Shown: positions 50,801 to 61,724 of the stretch, one piece after another
Layout of the letters: each line of letters opens with the position of its first letter
Position numbering within the stretch: the stretch's first letter is position 1
Origin: Cercis canadensis
Lineage: Eukaryota > Streptophyta > Magnoliopsida > Fabales > Fabaceae
NCBI GenBank assembly: GCA_003255065.1
Contig: QAOA01001366.1
Location: 166,160 to 230,159, forward strand
Length of the DNA: 64,000 nt
Reading direction: 5' to 3'
Program-made: the position numbers and the translations under genes
The notes under the pieces: generated by a model
Databases searched by the model: none
What the model saw: only the letters and a program-made list of their open reading frames with translations
Told to the model about the DNA's origin: nothing

Positions 50801-53800
50801 CCTAGCCACAGGCTGTTTGGTAACTAAACTATCTAATTGGTATGGATACATGTAGACTATGACCAACATCCTTATTCAGTTCTACAATCTTCACTTGCCT
50901 TCAAAACTAAACATTACAGGCAAATCTGTACCTCAAAAGATCACTTCTGACGAAAACATACAAACTGTTAACGATGTTCTTTCTTCCATGGTTTAAGCAT
51001 TCCAGTTTTGAAAGTTAATGCGCTTATGCTAATGCCCTTCTTTATATGTTCCTTAAATTTATTAACATCATTTTACTTGATCGGAAGTCATAAGCTACAA
51101 TAGGTATTACCTTGGTACGAAATATTTTTGAATTAGTAACAACATAGGCTAACTTGGGAAAGAAGGTTTTGACACTTCCTGCATGACAACAAGCTAGATA
51201 ATGATAAGCGATAGAGAAATGTTCCATACCCTAGCAACTACTGAAGGATTTATTGGATTTTTTCCAACTCCTATCCAGATCAGCAGAGCAAACGACACCA
51301 TCACAACAAAGATAAAAACAATAACCTGTATGAAGGACAATTTCAAAATCACATCAAATAAGGAAATTAAGTGACTAAACTATATCATGATAAGGAAATG
51401 CGTAGTGTGATAGTTTTATCTCCTGTACCATAATTACATATTTCTGCCGGCTACCGACGTGAATACATTGAAATGAGAAGCATTTCCTGTGGCTATCCAT
51501 ATTTTCAGGATGAGGTTGGCTCTTCAAACCTTCCAACAAGACCTGTTGGATTCTATTCTCATCATCCTCATCTTCTTCTTCTTCCTCTTCATTTGCCTGA
51601 TGGCAAAGGTCAACCCTGCAAAATTATTGCCGTGGAGGCATGCAGATACCTTATAAATTACACTGATTGGAAAAGCATTGATCAAATTACAGTTATGTGT
51701 GGTATTATTTTCTTTTTCTACTTTATTGATTTGAATGCATGCTGCAAAAGAACAAGTTTGTACAACTTAATCTCATAAAAACAGAAAGGAAAAAAAAACC
51801 ATTGCTATAAAGTGATGTTTGACAACTCCCTAGGAAAGAATATAAAATCTTGAGCTCCTTTGTATCATCCCAAACCTGGTAAGAAGATCAGCTGTTTTCT
51901 GACCTTTTTCTAATTTTTGAAAAGATAAACAATTCAATCTCTAATCACCTGCACATAAGTTGGTTTATAATCCAGAATAATAACAAAAATATTCAAGGGT
52001 GTAAGCTCAGTCCTAACATACTTCCATTAACAAGTCCATTTTTTTATGTTTTCTCCTTCCTTTACATCTCAAGCAATACGCAGCCCATTGTTACCTAAAT
52101 AAGCTTTCAAGCCATTTATCTTGTAATCCCATTACTAACCCTATATTTATAAAGCTAGCTTTCTAAATCCGAATTTCTCTCATACTACATGCTATCCTAC
52201 AGAAAGGGAGCCACACAATAAGAATCCTTTTGATATTGTCAAGTTGTCCTACGCCATACTTTCTGTTTACCAGGGGCCCTACTACTACATGGGAAGATTA
52301 AAGATATGGCATGTACCACCAGAAACTCATGATCTATGTAAATATTTCTAAAATTATATGATGACATACCAGAAGGATAGCAGTAGGAGAAATGCTGCCA
52401 GAAACAGAATTTTGGGGGATGCTGCAACAATATTTCATCATTCAAAATGAGTGGTAAGCTCTCAAGTCTCAACAGACAGACTTCAGAAACAGGTATTTTG
52501 TCTGCATACATATTCATGACTTAGTAAAACATACCCATAAGGATAAAACCACATGCACGGAACCAGCAGAGCCACCCGCTACAAGTAGCAAAAATAGTAG
52601 ACATAAAATATATGAAGTAACCTGCCAAGAGAAAACTTTAACATCAGTCATAGACTCATAGTGCTCATCAATCTTCCATGAAAAAATATATGTAATCTAT
52701 CTTTTGACAATAAAGATATCTTAGTGCCATGCCAACATTAGTAAATCACAAAATGTGTATTTTGTGAACACACATGTGTGAAAAATTTAAAATGATCAAC
52801 TTTTAACAAAAATCAGGGTCAATCATGAGTTTAATTTTGTGAAAATGATGCAAGGAACAGTATTTATGACATTAACACAAAGAACCTAGGCCATACCCAA
52901 GTTGGAAGAGCCGATCATCAGATGGAGTACCTGAACAATAGCATTACATATTGTTAAAATCTTTTGACAACTAAATTATTTGTTAGTAGTATTGAAAGTA
53001 ACAAGTCATACCAGAACAAGAAAGATTTGTCCAGCCAAGAGGCAAACCAGCATTGTGAAATTGATAGCAGTAGAAAAAGAGAGGAAAGATATACGTAAAT
53101 TTTTCTCACGAGAAAGTTTTATATGCTAACTAGCATCCAAATTGGCAACAAAACAGTACACTGTACATATAGGCATATGTATGAAAAGATGAACAAACTT
53201 AAGTTGACTGGTAATACCAGATTCTAATCATGTTTGAGGCATTAAATTGATCTTGACAAAGGAATTTACTGCTTAGAACATTAACTGTGGCAACTTCTGA
53301 CTAAATTTTGGATGACACCATCATTTCAAAGTTTAATCATAGCATTCTTAGCAGTGGTCAGCTCCAGAAGTACATATATTTTATATCATACTGTTATACA
53401 ATTTCTATTACATCATATTATCCTCGAACTATCTAACAGATGGGTTCTCAATCACAAAATAACTACTGGATGGTTGCCTAAGAGTAATTGCCGATATGCA
53501 GGTGGAAGAGCATTAATAATTGGCCAAGTATACCTAGAAGAAGTCAAGAAATTCCAACTGCAATTATGTTTCTAGTTTATTCAATATAAAGATGTCTATT
53601 CTAAAATACAAAGATTTCATATAGATTCTACAAAATTCTTTGCCGCCAAAGAGTTGTAAGGATTTTGTACCCATTATTTTTTAAAACAAAGAATATATAA
53701 ACTTATAAATTCATTTCTACAGTTTTAACAATGAGCTTAAGAATTATGTTTCAGAAGATGGTGTATTTCCTCAATATGCTTCTATATGTGAAAGAAATAT

Positions 53801-55747
53801 TTTAGATTCCCCTTTCTCTCACAAGTTCATAAAAGCCAACCAAGGACAATGTACACTAAATCAAAGAGATAATTATACTCCCAACAATGGAGGGGTAGGC
53901 ACTGCTAAGCTACGCTCCACTGAAACCTTAATATCTGAAAGTTCCCAATGGATTATGTTCTGGGAATGAAAGAAATTGTTAAAAACACTGAGCAGAGAAC
54001 CCATCAAATCAATATCTAACAGTAAAAAAAGCTTCCACCTAGAAATTTTAGTAACCACTACTGGAATCCAGCGTCCTTGATATCTCAATTTTTACAAACT
54101 TTGGTACTTGCATTGAATAAGCAAATCTCTGTTTTCACTGCTGATGTATCATTCATGGCAAAGAACTGATAAAACATTGGTGTCTTCAACTATAGAAATA
54201 AGAGAATCTCATAAAGATGATGAGATGCCACTTACCTTTTGGCGTGTCCAACCATCTTGTTGACTTCGCATATGAATCCGTATGAGCTGGCATAAGAAGT
54301 GCTAAAATATGTCACGAAGATAGAAATGAAACAAGAAACAGTTTTAGAGCACCAATTGTTTTTAAGTATTATATTCCTGTATAAACCATTGAACTGGCAT
54401 GTATATCACAAAGCACAGTGGAAGCAGTAGAAGAAAGGGTATATTATATCATTCCTTTAGTTATGGCATGCAAACAAGAAAATGAAAAATAATCCACAAT
54501 ATTTGCTGTTAGTTAAGCCATCATCCTGCTGAGCTACTCCAACAGGGGGAAAAGAAGAAGAAGAAATGAATAGTAGAAATATGCAGATTAACTGATATAG
54601 TACAAGTATGTTAGAAGCAACCTTGGAATTCAAAGTTGGCAATTCAAACATTAGTGTGTACAAAAATATTAAATGTCTACTAATTTATACATGTAAATAT
54701 TACTTCACTGCCAAGAGAATATTGCTGCTATCACAAATATTTGAAGGGACTGATCATATTACATATTAATAAGCAGAATATTATCACAGCTTCCCTATCG
54801 AAGAAAGGATATGCAGGATTTGAGTATAAAACTAATGAAGTTCAGAGTTGTAATTTATGTCTGAATATTCTTTCATTTTGAGGACTGCTTATCCTCAAAG
54901 TTGTAATTTCTCTTTTCTCTCTTACTGAATTCTTCTTCTCTATCAGAAAAGCATTTACATTTCATGTTATTATTTTCGACATCTAATGATTTCCCTAAAC
55001 CTGCACTAAGAAACCCTGAAGATGAAACCGAATCACTGAAAAATAGAATTTTGAAAAGTTACCAGATATGCTTTAACACCAAACCATTTATTATTATGTC
55101 TCTGAATATTTTCTTCCTTTTGTTTCAAGGATTGCCTATCCTCAAACTTGTAAATTCTCTTTTATCTTTAATAAATCATTCTTTCTCTATCAGAAAAACA
55201 TTTCCTTCTGGGGTTATCACTTTATCATCTAACAATTCCCCCTAAAGCTCCACTAAAAAATTGAAGCACTGAAAGATGGGGTTTTGAAAAATTACTCCCC
55301 CAGATACTTCTTGAACTTAGGCACTGAAAAATGGGATTTTGAGAAATTACTCCCCTAGATACTTGTTGAACTTAGGCAATGAAAAATGGAATTTTCAGAA
55401 ATTACTTCCCCAGATACTTATAGAACTTAAGCACTAAAAAATGGGATTTTGAGAAATCACTCCCCTAGATATCGCATAAACTCAAAAACCATTCACAATC
55501 TATTGATCATGCTAGCATATATTAAGCCATTCAGTACATTGTTCATGAAAAGCACAAGACACTGTCATCAAAGGCTCAAAATTGAGGAACAAATGATGGA
55601 GATCCCAGAAAAAGAAGAAAATAATCTATAAAATTCTCAAACCTGAGCAAATGCAATGATGGCAATAATGCTATCGATGCAACCCAGAGCTACATTGAGG
55701 ATGATAAAGTCAAGAGGTAAGCAACCCCAGTTTTCTCTGACTGTCAT
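47881..55747 (-). CDS. TOM1/THH1-like multispanning membrane protein
   Basis: Thirteen coding exons on the minus strand, 55643-55747, 54236-54301, 52897-52930, 52535-52621, 52370-52421, 51429-51615, 51230-51325, 49932-49992, 49569-49633, 49345-49419, 49169-49244, 48363-48523 and 47881-47904, join in frame to 362 aa ending QETRASPI. Hydrophobic segments, seven by eye, lie near residues 14-35, 70-90, 95-115, 177-198, 212-232, 252-274 and 288-315. An acidic loop (EEEEEEDEDDE) falls near 125-135. The motifs QLIRIHMRSQ, GWTRQKVLHL and YHWHLKIIYG, plus SSLPSAYLLWIIRELP near the end, fit the TOM1/TOM3/THH1 (DUF1084) group: tonoplast 7-TM proteins, some of which are host factors used by tobamoviruses, though this divergent subgroup may not be. 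The first ATG of the model sits just upstream of the first membrane segment. Introns 1 and 2 are over 1 kb and hold repeats. Confidence 0.88.
50725..50823 (-). mobile_element. tRNA-like SINE-type repeat in an intron of the TOM1-like gene
   Basis: In inverse orientation: poly-T, then TAGCTACAATCCAGCCTCG, CTTGCAAGCCCTAAGAACGA and CCTCAGTACCACCTAGCCAC. It lies in the intron between coding exons 7 and 8 (49993-51229), in the same sense as that gene. Confidence 0.6.
54857..55306 (-). repeat. Direct duplication of about 210 bp in intron 1 of the TOM1-like gene
   Basis: 54857-55068 and 55096-55306 align: both run from ATGTCT(CT)GAATATT through TATCCTCAAA, TCTCTATCAGAAAA and CCTAAA to an ACTGAAARAT...CAGAT block. 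The second copy runs directly into the 55-bp minisatellite, whose first unit is the 3' part of this duplication. Confidence 0.7.
55266..55485 (-). repeat. Four-unit 55-bp minisatellite in intron 1 of the TOM1-like gene
   Basis: Units at 55266-55320, 55321-55375, 55376-55430 and 55431-55485 have exactly the same length. Each starts GCACT/GCAAT, contains ATGGGATTTTGAGAAAT-like and CCCCTAGATACTT-like blocks, and ends GAACTTAG/GAACTTAA. The fourth unit is degenerate at its end. Confidence 0.9.
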
Positions 55748-55749
55748 AG

Positions 55750-56020
55750 ATTACAACGCCCTCTACTCCTTGCCAAAAGCTTTGAAATAGAAACCCAGAA
55801 AATGAAGCAGAGGTAGAGACTCTCTCTTCTCTCACCAACGGAGACAAAGAGAGACAGTTCGACAGGTTTTTTAGTGGGTTCGAGAATGAATATGTAGAAG
55901 ATGCTGAAGTGTGCGGACAGACAAGACAGAGAACCTGCTTGTGTAGATTTTGTTTATCTGGGACTCTCGTTTCTGGCAGGACTCAGAGAGACCATAAATA
56001 ACAACTTAAAAATTGAACTT
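55750..56020 (-). promoter_or_regulatory. 5' leader and promoter region of the TOM1-like gene
   Basis: Less AT-rich DNA directly upstream of the start codon at 55747, including CT/GA-rich stretches (AGACTCTCTCTTCTCTC). It is presumably the transcribed leader. A transcription start is not determined. Confidence 0.35.
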
Positions 56021-56130
56021 TTTTGCTCATTGACTCTCTTTTGGCTTTGGTCTTTGTTGGTTTAATAATTTATGTATGTTACTATGTATGTTCTTTGAGG
56101 TGGTATTTGGTTTGCTTATGTAATTGCCAC

Positions 56131-56266
56131 CTTTCGACCCTCCCTCGTGTCTCAGGGAGCTTCTGTTTGAGGATTGTTTGGGTGTGTCGGTGTCTAGATC
56201 AGTTCCTGTGTAGTTTGGTGGTTTTTCTCTTTTGCTGGGCTCTGCCCCGTTGGTTAACAAAAAAAA
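56131..56266 (+). mobile_element. 5'-truncated LINE-like retroposon tail with a perfect 13-bp target duplication
   Basis: ATGTAATTGCCAC is present at 56118-56130 and 56267-56279. The 136-bp insert ends GGGCTCTGCCCCGTTGGTTA then CA(A)n. GGGCTC...GCCCC before the tail matches plant LINE 3' ends and recalls the minus-strand piece at 44521. It sits about 380 bp upstream of the TOM1-like start codon, in the promoter. Confidence 0.82.
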
Positions 56267-56473
56267 ATGTAATTGCCACTTTGGATTTGTTTGTTTGGTA
56301 AGGTTCACTGAATCTTTAGCCATGGAAAGATCCTCGCAGAGTTGCTTTTTCATAGTGTTGCAAGCCATTTAAATAACGAGTTTTTTTAACCCTAGAGTTT
56401 TACTTGGTAGTAAAAATATAATAAATTTATCTAAGTTTTTGGAGTCAACATTTAAAAAAAAATTCTCCTGAAT

Positions 56474-56616
56474 TCACTAGGTCAATGTGCAAAATGTGCC
56501 CTTAAGATTGTTCGGAGAGAGACTTATGATGTGTTTAAAAGTGTNTCACTAGGTCAATGTGCAAAATGTGCCCTTAAGATTGTTCGGAGAGAGACTTAGG
56601 ATGTGTTTAAAAGTGT
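56474..56616. other. Direct duplication of 71 bp joined by a single N at 56545
   Basis: 56474-56544 and 56546-56616 are identical except for one base (ACTTATGATG versus ACTTAGGATG) and meet at the N. As at the other N sites, this looks like overlapping contig ends left unmerged. It overlaps the left end of the MITE at 56599, so only one real MITE end is expected. Confidence 0.83.
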
Positions 56617-56797
56617 TTTGATTTTTTTGTTTTTAAAAACAATTTTTGAAAACAGCTATTTATTATTCTTGTTTTTTTGTTTTTAAAACAATTTTGTGAG
56701 AAGAAATTTTTAAAAACAGTTTTACTAAATAAGTTTTTTTGTTTTATTGTTTTCAAAAACAAAAAACTATTTTTAAAAACATATTTCAAACAGGCCC
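56599..56797. mobile_element. Tourist/PIF-Harbinger-like MITE, copy 3 (199 bp)
   Basis: Starts GGATGTGTTTAAAAG and ends ATTTCAAACAGGCCC (inverse GGGCCTGTTTGAAAT), with TTA duplications inside CTTAG at 56595-56599 and 56797-56801. The interior of alternating AAAACA and TGTTTTT blocks closely resembles the interior of the 24541 element. Confidence 0.68.
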
Positions 56798-57188
56798 TTA
56801 GTCTCAATGTACGAAAACTGATATGAGAATATCCTTACCATTAAAATATAAAAAAAATAATGAATTTCTTAATTGTGATTTAGGAATATGATTTTGTTGG
56901 GAAATGAAGATACGGAGGATTTACTCCCAAGAAAAAAAAAATTGTGTACACCAAGAATCATCTCATATATATTAAAAAAATACAATATTTACTTTTATAT
57001 GTCTATGAAAGTATATACAAGAATGTTTAAAGAAGGCAATGATATAAAGTAATATTTGATTCTATGTAATTTTAAAATTAGAGTATGAGTATAAAATATA
57101 ATAGAATTAGATTTAAAGGTATTTAAGATTTCTTTTTTTTTTAGTCTGGACTATAGAGTTTAATCAGGCTTATCAGTATACTAAAAAC

Positions 57189-57277
57189 AAATAATCCAAT
57201 GCCACCAATGTGAGAGATGAAAATTACAACCCCAAATAATCCAATGCCACCAATTTGAGAGATGAAAATTACAACCC
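57189..57277. repeat. 45-bp tandem pair
   Basis: Two adjacent copies containing ATAATCCAATGCCACCAAT and GAGAGATGAAAATTACAACC differ by a single base (ATGTGAG versus ATTTGAG). There is no N between them, so this is probably a genuine recent duplication. Confidence 0.85.
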
Positions 57278-58023
57278 TTGAGTAGTGTTAACTTACAAGG
57301 TGTAATTTTGAATTACAGTTTGTAATATAATATCAATATACCAAACATGTAATTAAACTTTATAATATGAGACTAGGAAGAGAAGATTACAATATACCCA
57401 ATCCCTCTAAACAAACTTAAAAATGGTTTTTTTTTTTAATGGAACAAACTCTAAAATGTTAAAATTCATGTTATGTGTTCTTTTTTTCCTTTTGTTTTTA
57501 TACTAAAGCTTGTACCAGTTTTTGAATTTGAATGTTTGGGAAACTGTCTAATCCTATAAGTGGATAAATAACACTTGGCAATTAATTTTTGATTTGGGTC
57601 ATGAAAAGATGGTACATATCAACTATGTTATCATCATCATTTCGAAGTTTAATTTCATCACGTATTGTAAGTTTATTGACATTATCATGATATAGACTCC
57701 TAGTTTTTTTTTGTAATTTGAAAAGTAACATTTGTAAAAATTATATCAACAAAGTGACACAATTTGGATTTAATTAGAAAAGTAAATAATTGTTTGATTA
57801 TTATTATGTTTGACCCAACTGATAGCTTTAAGCGTTTAAATAGATAAAATCTTAAAACTACGGTGCTTATTACATAAGCATACAAATTATTAGATAACTC
57901 TCATCATATAAGATGGGATAATTACTTTAAAAGATAAGTTAATCTTAATTAAGTCTTATTATTACAAATAAGATAATTAACTACTAATATAAAAATAAAA
58001 ATAAAAGTTAAGATAATTATTTA

Positions 58024-59083
58024 GGCCAAGTCTACAATACCCATCCTCAGAAATGGGCAACGGTGCAAAGCCTTTTAAATGGTTGATATTAAGCCACATG
58101 TATAGTCCAGATTTGATGACTTAATATTAACTATAAATGAATAATTATATTTTAGCCCAAAAAAATTTATGTATTTACATTTATTTCCCAACTAACCAAA
58201 AACATACACCCTCTTCTTTCTCTCTCTCTCCCCCTCTCTCTACTCAGATTCTGACCCACTTCCTCGTCGGCGATGCTTCTCCGCATTCCGGGCCCGGCGA
58301 TGCTTCTCCACGTGACAGTGGCGAAGTTTTTGGAGGAGAAGCGGCCTTATGCGAAGGAAGAGTGTCTTGATCTGACCCTATCAAGGATTCATTCATGTCT
58401 GAGCTTTTCGGAGCCATTTTCAATTTCTCACAAAAATCCCAATTTCAAGTATGAAATGAGGAACATCTAATTGAATGAAAATGAAATGATCAGTAGCAAA
58501 GGAAATAAAAATAAGCCTCTCGTTTCTTCAGAGACAATGTGGAACGAATTTCAACAAACAAATTTTGTTACAAAAAGAATAGAACTGAGGAAGCAAAACA
58601 GAGAGGATTCAAAAAAAACAAGAACTGATTCGTTTCAGATCTCATCCATACTTCATTCCTGGTAATAGTGTATCAGTAGGGTAGTCGAAGCTCTGCCACA
58701 AATAGTTTTGGGGATTCTTGTCATTCTCTTATCTTAGTACCAAGTTTCTCGAGTCTAAGAGCTGCAAAATAGGGCTCAAGGCCTTTGCTGTTGAGTTTGA
58801 TGACCAAATAACACAAACGGTGGACTGGGTCAGGGAACTACAAACAGTGGCCGTGGGACAGCCGCGCTAGCATGACGGTCAAAAAATTGAAATATCTACA
58901 AAATTGATTTTTTGGGGTCAATGCATAATTTTGTAAAAATACTAGGTCATATTACTACATTTCTTAAAACTGGTTTTTCAGGTAACACTAAACACAATCT
59001 GGACCATTGAATGCAAATCCAACGTTCATAAAGAGGCTTTGCACCGTTGCCCATTTCTAAGGATGGGTATTGTAGACTTGGCC
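58024..59083. mobile_element. Mutator-like element of 1060 bp with 50-bp inverted repeats and a perfect 9-bp target duplication
   Basis: 58024-58073 and the reverse complement of 59034-59083 are identical at 49 of 50 positions. Both start GGCCAAGTCTACAATACCC and contain GGGCAACGGTGCAAAGCCT. AATTATTTA flanks the element on both sides (58015-58023 and 59084-59092). A 9-bp duplication with long inverted repeats is the signature of MULEs. No transposase is present. The interior holds a CT-rich leader-like stretch, a local GC-rich block at about 58260-58360 and a 65-codon ORF, so it is Pack-MULE-like. The high TIR identity implies recent movement. Confidence 0.88.
58273..58470 (+). CDS. Small ORF (65 codons) inside the Mutator-like element, possible captured exon
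   Basis: I do not recognise it. The frame starts MLLRIPGPAMLLHVTVAKF, has no stop until 58470 and lies after a (CT)n-rich leader-like tract at about 58215-58245. It opens in the only clearly GC-rich spot of the element, with GGCGATGCTTCTCC present twice. GC-rich 5' gene ends are what MULEs tend to capture. Coding status is doubtful and there is no domain evidence. Confidence 0.25.
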   Translation: MLLRIPGPAMLLHVTVAKFLEEKRPYAKEECLDLTLSRIHSCLSFSEPFSISHKNPNFKYEMRNI

Positions 59084-59449
59084 AATTATTTAATACTCCT
59101 CGTATCATAAGCAAGGAGATTCCTCAAGCCAAACAACCCCAACTCCAAGCCTATAGCATAAACTCTTATTTTTTCTTTTATATATATATATATATTTATT
59201 TATTTATTTTGTCAAGATTTGATGAACCTCAATAGTCTTAAAAATTAGATATATGAACGCTTGACCTCTTTAATTTTAAAAGCTAGATATATGATCACTT
59301 AAGTTATATGTCTAGTAGTGATCAAATTCCAATGTGTTAATACTGTGGCATTGGTAAGGAAAAAAGACCATAAAATAATGGATCTTATGAATGAACCATA
59401 CCAAGAGAGAATATAAATTGAATTTCTAAACTATATCAACTGATTGACG

Positions 59450-59545
59450 TGACTGAGTGATATTAAAATTATCTTCAAAATTTAAGGAGTTTCATATTTA
59501 AACCATGAGTCATAACCAAAATATATATTAAAAAAAAATTAAATG
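59450..59545 (+). mobile_element. tRNA-like SINE-type repeat, copy 1
   Basis: An A-box-like GACTGAGTGATATTA, a B-box-like CATATTTAAACCATGAGTC 40 bp later, then CATAACCAAAATATATATT and a poly-A run. It aligns with the copies at 60145 and 61725 and, inverted, with 20625, 21140, 23003 and 50725. Confidence 0.6.
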
Positions 59546-60144
59546 TCTAATTTTGATCAAAAGAAAAATTGTGTCATTTATTATATTTTACTTAGTCAAA
59601 CATTTTTTAGTTATGATAATACTCACGTCCTTATATACTATTCAGTTTAGAATAAGTTAACAAATGCAGATTTTATTTATTTATTTATCAATTTGTCATG
59701 TCATTTACAAACATACCAATTTAGTAATAGTCCAAACTCCAAAAGAACTAATTGATATAAATTACTTCTCAAGGTAAAGCTCTTTAGTTGGAAGTATACC
59801 GAGAAAGAGATATTCAAATTAAAAACCTTTTCTAGAAGAAAAGGAAGAACAATCAAAGTACTTAAATAACTTTATCAACCCCCTTGCTACAATATGAGAC
59901 AACCTAATTATATATATTCTAATTTAATAACAATTGTTTTTCTGGTGAATAACATCATCAAATTTTTTATATAGTTGAACGATGGATCCAATATCCTTGG
60001 TTCAAATAACATCTACCCTTTGATTAATTATAGATAACAAATATATATATAAAAAAAAAATGGGACTCACCCCAAGTCACACCCATAGATTTTATTGCAT
60101 GTTAATTATTTGAAAAAAAAAAAAGTCACTAATCAAACAACATG

Positions 60145-60232
60145 TAATTGAGTGGTACTGAAATTATCTTCAAGGCTTATGGATATTCCATGTTCAAATT
60201 CAGAGTCGTAGCCAAAGTATAAAAAAAAAAGA
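60145..60232 (+). mobile_element. tRNA-like SINE-type repeat, copy 2
   Basis: The best-preserved copy: TTGAGTGGTACTGAAATTAT (A-box-like), then CATGTTCAAATTCAGAGTCG (B-box-like), TAGCCAAAGTAT and a poly-A run of about ten. Confidence 0.65.
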
Positions 60233-61724
60233 ATTACATATGCAATTGATGTGTGTTATCTTATTTTTCTTTTTCTCCATTTCTTTTATACTCGAAAAAA
60301 CTTTTTATTAATCTTTAAATTAGCATAAAAATATCAAAGACATAGTAAAATAAAAACAAAGGATGTAGAACTTTTCCAATGTCTTTTTAAGTACTGAAGG
60401 GACAAATAGAAATCTGTGGATTGAGAGATACCTGAGACGCGGCATATATATATATCTATGGACAATTGTTGAAGGATTATGACTAAGAATTGTATTGGAG
60501 GCATGAGTTGGAAGTGTGAAGAATCGTTTAAGACACGGATTATGTTGGACCAGTACTTGGTCTTATATTGTGTCATTGTCATTTTATGTGGGTGCTTAGT
60601 GTCTGACCCTTCATGATTCAATCAGTTCAAAAGGTTTAGCAACCAGATTTTTTGCCTCATTCTTATTGTCGCTTTTCCAGTTCCTATTGCCATTTGCAGA
60701 TCTATGTAGACCATTCCACTTTGTCAACAATTGGTTTCTTACAAATGGCTGAGAATTAATGCACAAAGCTTCTTTTGGTAAATATCCAAATCGTGTGCAC
60801 GTCACCCCATTTGATATGATTAAACTAAAACATGAAAGTGGTAGAGCATGAACCACGTGTGCTTAATCTATCTTAGCTTATATGAGTTGCTAAAATAACA
60901 AGTCAAAATTCGCTTCATTATTGACAACATTTCAATTTTAAACTACATTATTTTAGCTTTATTTCTAATACTTATGTGATTAATATAACACAAGCATACA
61001 CATCGTTGCTAATTTAAGGATCTCTCGAAAAGGTTGAGATCTTAAGTTCAAATTTAAATCCTTTATATCTTCAACTAAAAAATATAATGTTATTTATCTA
61101 ATGACAAAAAATTAAAAAGACGTACGCAATTAATATGGCTCGTATAACTTAATAAAATATCTTAATACAAGCATACTTTTTATTTTGTTCCTATGAAGAT
61201 ATATATCCAATAGTTAAACATGGATTATTCTATTGTAATGATCTTAGTCCCACTTAGAAAATTGTAGGTGGAAGAGATTTACTATCTCTATTATATAGCA
61301 TTTTCTCTTCTTTTTGGCTATTAGATAGATAAATGTAAGGCTTCGTGTTGACTAATTACTATATCTCAAGTGATTCTTAGAGTGTGAGATGAATGCATTA
61401 CGTTTGGATCTCTTACCATATAAGTTTGCTTCAAAATATATTTTCTTGGTAGAAATGCGTTGCGTGTTGTTAAGGAATATATTTGAGTGAGTGATGATCC
61501 ATATTCACAGTTCACACAAGTGATGTGATTTTAAAGCACACCAAATATCACCAACTCTGTCAATTTAATTTGTTTCATACTAAATAATATATAAGTCCAC
61601 CAAACAAAGAATCCCACTTTTCTTCTTTTTGTTGGTTCCATACATTATTACTTCAATCACAAATAGTAATTTTCCTAACAAAACTGAGGTTTAGCCACTT
61701 TAAAATGTCTTAAGAACACCAAAC

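Noticed and set aside
53005..53105. Possible extra exon of the TOM1-like gene (hydrophobic frame ending before GTATGA)
   Set aside because: Exon 2 ending GWTRQK splices directly and in frame to VLHLMIGSSNLG at 52930, as in the family. The hydrophobic reading comes from a T-rich intron.
60334..60856. Two adjacent minus-strand ORFs (95 and 81 codons)
   Set aside because: No recognisable domain, no clear exon junctions and no similarity to each other. Only the absence of stops supports them.
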